A stretch of 18,739 nucleotides of DNA from an uncultured Flavobacteriales bacterium. GTDB lineage: Bacteria > Bacteroidota > Bacteroidia > Flavobacteriales > Schleiferiaceae. Both the position numbers and the translations under genes were made by a program. The notes under the pieces were generated by a model, which did no database searches, was not told the origin of the DNA, and was given only the letters and a program-made list of their open reading frames with translations. Each line of letters opens with the position of its first letter. Position 1 is the stretch's first letter. Shown piece after piece: positions 14,943-18,739 of this stretch. The stretch covers positions 1 to 18,739 of the forward strand of contig CAIJMB010000064.1 in assembly GCA_903821715.1 (NCBI GenBank), in the 5' to 3' direction.

Positions 14943-16742
14943 GTGGAGCTAAGTGAACACCTGAAGACGCTGCTGCGAACGCTTCCTGAGCGCCCGGGGG
15001 TGTACCACCACATTGATAAGGATGGGGTGATCCTGTACATCGGCAAGGCCAAGAACCTCAAGAAGCGGGTGAGTTCGTACTTCCACAAGAGCCATGATTC
15101 CGCCCGACTCAGCATGCTGGTGCGCAAGGTCGCCGACATTCAAACGATTGTCACCGAGACCGAGTTTGACGCGCTGCTGCTCGAGAATACGCTGATCAAG
15201 AAGCACCAACCGCGCTACAACATCAACCTCAAGGACGGCAAGACCTATCCCTGGGTGTGTATTAAGAAGGAGCGCTATCCGAGGATTTTTGCCACCCGTC
15301 GCCGCATCGAAGACGGTTCTGAATACTTCGGCCCCTATGCCTCGGTGAAGATGATGTACACGGTGCTCGACATCATCAAAGAAGTGTTTACGTTGCGGAC
15401 CTGTCAGCTGACGATGGACCAGTCGGCCATTGAGTCCGGAACGTACCGAGCCTGTCTGGAGTTTCACATTAAGCGCTGTTTGGCTCCGTGTGAGGGGCGT
15501 CAGGATGAGGGCAGCTACCTCGCTGACGTGCAGGGAGCTCGCCAACTGCTTCGCGGTGATTTGAAGGCGACGCGCGAGCGGCTGTACGGCCAGATGATGG
15601 CCCACGCCGCCGCCCAAGAGTTTGAGGCCGCCCAGTTCGTCAAGGAGCGCCTCGAGCGTCTCGACGCCTACCAGTCCAAGTCGACGGTGCTGAATCCGGC
15701 ACTGGGTTCGGTCGACGTGTTTTCGCTGCTGAGCGATGCGGAATACGGATATGTCAATATGCTGCACATTCGCGACGGAGCGGTGATTCAAAGCTTCACT
15801 CTCGAGCTGCGCAAGCGCCTTGAGGAGACGGATGCAGAGTTAATGGCGCTGGGGCTGGCGGAACTTCGCGAGCGCTTCCCGAGTGAGGCCAAGTTGGTGC
15901 TGGTGTCGCACGAGCCCGAGGTGGTTCCGCCCGATGTTGAGGTGGTGGTTCCGCAGCGGGGCGACAAGCGGGCGGCGGTGGAGCTTTCAGAGCGCAACGC
16001 CCGTGCCTACCGCGCCGAACGCCTTAAAAACGTGCAGTTGGTCGACCCCGAGCGCCACAGCGACCGCATCATGCGCCAGATGCAAAAGGACCTTCGCCTG
16101 CCGTTTGAGCCGCGGCGCATCGAGTGCTTTGACAACTCCAACATCCAGGGAACCAATCCAGTTTCAGCCTGTGTGGTGTTCATTGACGGTAAGCCGGCAA
16201 AGTCAGAGTACCGCCACTTCAACGTCAAAACGGTCGAAGGACCCGACGATTTTGCCACGATGAAGGAGGCGCTTTCGCGCCGCTACACCCGGGTGCTGAA
16301 TGAGGGGCTTCCGCTGCCCCAGCTGGTGCTGATCGACGGGGGCAAGGGCCAGCTCTCAGCGGCGGTTGAGGTGTTTGACGAGCTTGGGCTGCGCGGGCGT
16401 GTGGCGTTGATTGGCATCGCGAAGCGCCTTGAGGAACTCTACTTCCCTGAGGACCCTGTGCCGCTCTACCTTGACAAGCGTTCTGAGACCCTCAAGGTGC
16501 TTCAGCAGGCTCGCAACGAAGCGCACCGCTTTGGCATTACCCACCACCGTGCGCGCCGCAGCAAGTCGAGTCTTTCGAGTGCGTTGGACGGAATTCCCGG
16601 CGTGGGCCCCGCCACAGTGCAAATCTTGCTGGAAACCTTTAAGTCAGTCGCTGGCATCCGCAAGGCCAAACCCGAAGCCCTGGTCGCCGCGGTGGGATCC
16701 AAGAAGGCGGATGCGGTGCGGTTGGCCTTGGGGCAAGCATAG
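14943..16742 (+). CDS. uvrC: Excinuclease ABC subunit C
   Basis: Nuclease subunit of UvrABC nucleotide-excision repair, cutting on both sides of a lesion; 599 residues (E. coli UvrC has 610). The GIY-YIG domain occupies about 15-95, with GVY at 19-21, YIG at 32-34 and Arg42. Cys154, 171, 179 and 183 match the spacing of the UvrC iron-sulfur cysteines. A UvrB-binding UVR helix pair lies at about 206-242. The RNase H-like nuclease half contains ECFDNSN (Asp397) and LIDGGKGQ (Asp465). C-terminal helix-hairpin-helix motifs begin at DGIPGVGPATVQILL. The GTG start is chosen because it gives the normal N-terminus; the next Met is well inside the GIY-YIG domain. The last codons run into a tandem 9-bp repeat. 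Confidence 0.96.
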   Translation: MELSEHLKTLLRTLPERPGVYHHIDKDGVILYIGKAKNLKKRVSSYFHKSHDSARLSMLVRKVADIQTIVTETEFDALLLENTLIKKHQPRYNINLKDGKTYPWVCIKKERYPRIFATRRRIEDGSEYFGPYASVKMMYTVLDIIKEVFTLRTCQLTMDQSAIESGTYRACLEFHIKRCLAPCEGRQDEGSYLADVQGARQLLRGDLKATRERLYGQMMAHAAAQEFEAAQFVKERLERLDAYQSKSTVLNPALGSVDVFSLLSDAEYGYVNMLHIRDGAVIQSFTLELRKRLEETDAELMALGLAELRERFPSEAKLVLVSHEPEVVPPDVEVVVPQRGDKRAAVELSERNARAYRAERLKNVQLVDPERHSDRIMRQMQKDLRLPFEPRRIECFDNSNIQGTNPVSACVVFIDGKPAKSEYRHFNVKTVEGPDDFATMKEALSRRYTRVLNEGLPLPQLVLIDGGKGQLSAAVEVFDELGLRGRVALIGIAKRLEELYFPEDPVPLYLDKRSETLKVLQQARNEAHRFGITHHRARRSKSSLSSALDGIPGVGPATVQILLETFKSVAGIRKAKPEALVAAVGSKKADAVRLALGQA

Positions 16743-16750
16743 CAAGCATA

Positions 16751-17058
16751 GCAAGGTTGGCTCGTTGGCTCGTTGGCTTTTGGCGCTGCGGGCTAGGGCC
16801 GCTGCGCGGCAGGAATAACTCAAACGGATTTTTCGTTTAACAATCTGATTATGTGAAATATAGCCGTTTCGAGAATTTTGAGAAAAAGTAAAATCCGGTT
16901 ATAACCGGACAGAATCTTGGCGGTTGCGTGTTTGGCACTCGGTATTGTTGCTGGTTGCTGGTTTCTCGTAGCGCTTCGCGCTAGGGGTCCATCAGTGAAA
17001 CAAATAACGAGAAACAAGAAACAGCTAACAAGCTAACAAGCCAACGAGCTAACCTTGC
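16751..17058. repeat. 20-bp terminal-like inverted repeat pair
   Basis: GCAAGGTTGGCTCGTTGGCT (16751-16770) is the reverse complement of 17039-17058 at 19 of 20 positions, and the one mismatch would still form a G-U pair in RNA. The arms bound a 308-bp segment containing the shared 24-bp core. The geometry resembles a miniature inverted-repeat element, but no target-site duplication is visible and the arms are low-complexity, so a transposon origin is unproven. Confidence 0.5.
16883..16908 (-). terminator. Probable Rho-independent terminator of the ABC operon
   Basis: The perfect palindrome CCGGTTATAACCGG (16895-16908) is followed on the minus strand by ATTTTACTTTTT. It lies about 170 nt past the stop of the ABC ATPase gene. 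The same T-run and most of the palindrome recur after dxs. The stem is short (5 bp around a TATA loop), so function is plausible rather than certain. Confidence 0.5.
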
Positions 17059-17074
17059 CAACCTTGCAAACAAG

Positions 17075-17761
17075 CTAACGAGCTAATTGACCGTCTTCAA
17101 GACGAAAGATGGTTTCGGCCCGGTCGATGACGCGCTGGTCGTGGGTGCTGAATAAGAATGTGGTGCCCTCTTGGTGGTTGAGGTCGCGCATGATGTCGAG
17201 AAGGGTTTCGGTGCTCTTGGAGTCGAGGTTGGCCGTGGGCTCGTCGGCCAGTACGAGTGAGGGTCGCGAGGCGAGGGCGCGGGCGACGGCGACGCGCTGC
17301 TGCTGTCCGCCCGATAGTTGCGAGGGGCGCTGGAGTTCTTTGCCGGTGAGACCGACGGCGGCTAGGAGCTCGAAGGCTCGGTCGCGGCGGTCGCGGACCC
17401 CTACGCCTTGGAGTTCCATGACAAAGGCGACGTTTTCCCAGGCGTTGAGCACGGGAACGAGGTTGTAGGCCTGAAAGACGAAGCCGATGCGGTGGAGGCG
17501 GAACTCGATGGTTTCGCGGTCGGTGAGGGCGGTGATTTCGGTTCCGTCGATCCAGATTTGGCCCGAAGTGACGCGGTCGAGGCCGCCGATGGCGTTGAGG
17601 AGCGTGGTTTTGCCGCAGCCTGAGGGGCCGACGAGGGCCGCGAAGGCTCCGCGCTGAAGGTCAAGAGAGACGCCCTGCACGGCGTGTACGGGGCCCGCAG
17701 AGGATTCGTAGGTTTTGACGACGCGGTCGACGCGCAAAAGGGGTTGGGACGGGGCACTCAT
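17075..17761 (-). CDS. ABC transporter ATP-binding protein (LolD/MacB type)
   Basis: Cytoplasmic ATPase of an ABC exporter or lipoprotein-release type complex, 228 residues, the usual length for LolD-like subunits. Walker A GPSGCGKTT is at 45-53, the Q-loop Gln at 97, the signature LSGGQQQR at 149-156, Walker B LVLADEPT at 169-176, the D-loop NLDS at 178-181, and the switch His at 207. All catalytic motifs are intact. The start codon overlaps the permease stop (ATGA), so the two subunits are coupled. The final codons (QLAR and stop) are built from the intergenic repeat sequence, suggesting that the repeat reached the gene's 3' end. MacB-like, LolD-like and FtsE-like roles cannot be separated from this gene alone. 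Confidence 0.93.
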   Translation of the reverse strand: MSAPSQPLLRVDRVVKTYESSAGPVHAVQGVSLDLQRGAFAALVGPSGCGKTTLLNAIGGLDRVTSGQIWIDGTEITALTDRETIEFRLHRIGFVFQAYNLVPVLNAWENVAFVMELQGVGVRDRRDRAFELLAAVGLTGKELQRPSQLSGGQQQRVAVARALASRPSLVLADEPTANLDSKSTETLLDIMRDLNHQEGTTFLFSTHDQRVIDRAETIFRLEDGQLAR

Positions 17762-18739
17762 AGCACGCGCATACTTTCAATGGGGTTCAACTTCAGGGCC
17801 TTACGGGCCGGGTAGAGCGAGGACAGCAATCCGAGGACGGCCACGAGGACCGCGATGGGCAGGTAGTATTCCGGAACCGAAACCGGGTATATGGTGGATT
17901 GCAGTCCGAATTCGGCGAGGCCTTTGTCGACGCCGTCGATGGTGATTCCGGTGCGGCTCGTGACGGCGATGGTGATGTGGCCGAGGAGAAGGCCGATGGG
18001 CATTCCGGCGAAGCTTAGGAGCAGCGTTTCCCAGACCACCAGGCGAAAGACTTTGCGGCGGGTGAGCCCGATGGCCATGAGCATTCCGAGTTCGCGGGTG
18101 CGCTCGAGTATGGCCATGAGCATGGTGTTGAGGATTCCGAAGGCCATGGCAAAGAGAATGACGGCCATGAACAGCAGCAGCGACTGGGCGAGCACTTCGT
18201 CAGCGTAGCTGAGGTCGGGACTGATTCCGCGCCAGGTGCGCACAATGGCTGAGCCGGGATCGGCCACAGCCCCCTGCACCGCGGCCACGATGGCGTCGAG
18301 CGAGTCGAGGTTTCGTACCCTGAAGTGAATTTGGTGCACCGCGCCACGGGCCATCGCGAGGCTGTCGCCGCCCAAAACTTCGGGAGCGAGCGCAGCGAGC
18401 GGAGCATAGACCTGGACGCCTTCAATCAGGTTGCTGACGCCGTCGTAAATGCCTTCGACACTGAATAGGACGGTGTGGATTTCGCCGCGTACGTCTTGAA
18501 AGCTGAGCACGACACGGTCGCCAAGTCCTGCGCCGAGCTGGTCGGCGAGCTTTTGGCCTAGGGTAATTCCTTCGGAACTCAATTCGCCGACCACCACGTT
18601 GCGCGGTGCCGTGAACACGCGGGATTCGCGCTCGGGGTCAACGGCGAGAATCTGCACCGGGGCCGAAGCGGCCCCAGCTTGAAGTACCGCCATCAGGACG
18701 AGTCGCTCGGACCAGGATTCTACCTCGGGGTGGGCGTCC
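17758..18739 (-). CDS. ABC transporter permease, FtsX/MacB-like, partial
   Basis: Inner-membrane subunit partnering the adjacent ATPase. The C-terminal 326 residues or so are present and the reading frame runs open off the right edge of the window, so the true start and first membrane helix are missing. The visible part begins with a periplasmic MacB-type domain (SWSERLVL, later VQILAVDPERES). Three transmembrane segments follow, at about 190-165, 150-120 and 50-25 residues from the C-terminus. Between the first two is the conserved cytoplasmic stretch ILERTRELGMLMAIGLTRRKV, the coupling-helix signature of FtsX-domain permeases. The first in-frame ATG (18691-18693) is internal, not the start. 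A LolC/E-like, MacB-like or other exporter role is possible. Confidence 0.9.
   Translation of the reverse strand, partial: DAHPEVESWSERLVLMAVLQAGAASAPVQILAVDPERESRVFTAPRNVVVGELSSEGITLGQKLADQLGAGLGDRVVLSFQDVRGEIHTVLFSVEGIYDGVSNLIEGVQVYAPLAALAPEVLGGDSLAMARGAVHQIHFRVRNLDSLDAIVAAVQGAVADPGSAIVRTWRGISPDLSYADEVLAQSLLLFMAVILFAMAFGILNTMLMAILERTRELGMLMAIGLTRRKVFRLVVWETLLLSFAGMPIGLLLGHITIAVTSRTGITIDGVDKGLAEFGLQSTIYPVSVPEYYLPIAVLVAVLGLLSSLYPARKALKLNPIESMRVL

Larger units (their letters stand above)
16733..17090. repeat. Mosaic intergenic repeat, copy 2 (uvrC/ABC gap)
   Basis: This 332-bp non-coding gap between convergent genes is almost wholly repeat material. It opens with two copies of GCAAGCATA (16733-16741, 16742-16750), the first overlapping the uvrC stop, then units of GTTGGCTCG. 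The 24-bp core (16883-16906), the 13-bp block (16954-16966) and the 20-bp block (17043-17062) are shared with 1010-1199. Small hairpins occur at 16798-16810 and 16969-16983. From about 17021 onward come degenerate 8-9-bp units such as AGCTAACAA and GCCAACGA, and they run into the 3' end of the ABC ATPase gene. No protein-coding gene or known RNA was recognised. Confidence 0.75.

Noticed and set aside
16930..16960. Sigma-54 promoter suggested by TTGGCAC and a nearby TTGCT
   Set aside because: The spacing between GG and GC is wrong for a -24/-12 promoter, and it lies in a repeat between convergent gene ends.

Overview
The window looks like a chromosomal segment of a Bacteroidota bacterium, probably a Flavobacteriales/Cryomorphaceae-like lineage. 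The main evidence is a protein ending in a gliding-motility-associated (type B, type IX secretion) C-terminal domain, an asnS-rpoN pair, several TAnnTTTG-type promoter boxes just ahead of start codons, and almost no Shine-Dalgarno sequences. Housekeeping genes dominate. I see no phage, IS transposase, CRISPR array, tRNA or rRNA.

Layout. trpS (+) converges on dxs (-). To the right of dxs is a four-gene minus-strand operon that reads, in transcription order, TetR regulator, TolC-like outer-membrane factor, lipoprotein membrane-fusion adaptor, RND pump. It is a complete tripartite efflux system with its own regulator. Divergent from tetR are asnS and rpoN (+), then a 728-residue secreted surface protein with a type IX sorting domain, then uvrC (+). 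uvrC converges on a minus-strand ABC exporter pair: an FtsX/MacB-type permease cut by the right window edge, overlapping its LolD/MacB-type ATPase.

Regulation. The tetR-asnS divergent region holds a 29-bp inverted repeat that is a good candidate operator. dxs and uvrC are each preceded by a GC-rich hairpin whose T-rich tail merges with a TAnnTTTG box, so terminator and next promoter appear fused. Several predicted transcripts would have very short or no 5' leaders. Four start codons were placed downstream of, or at less usual codons than, the longest reading frame (dxs, tetR, asnS; GTG for rpoN and uvrC).

The least explained sequence lies in the two convergent gaps (trpS/dxs and uvrC/ABC). 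They share a 24-bp identical core, a 20-bp identical tail and a 13-bp motif, arranged as a mosaic. The second copy is bracketed by 20-bp inverted arms. This looks like a family of dispersed intergenic repeats that may supply terminators to the minus-strand genes. No clearly new multi-gene system is visible; the best leads are these repeats and the terminator/promoter fusions.
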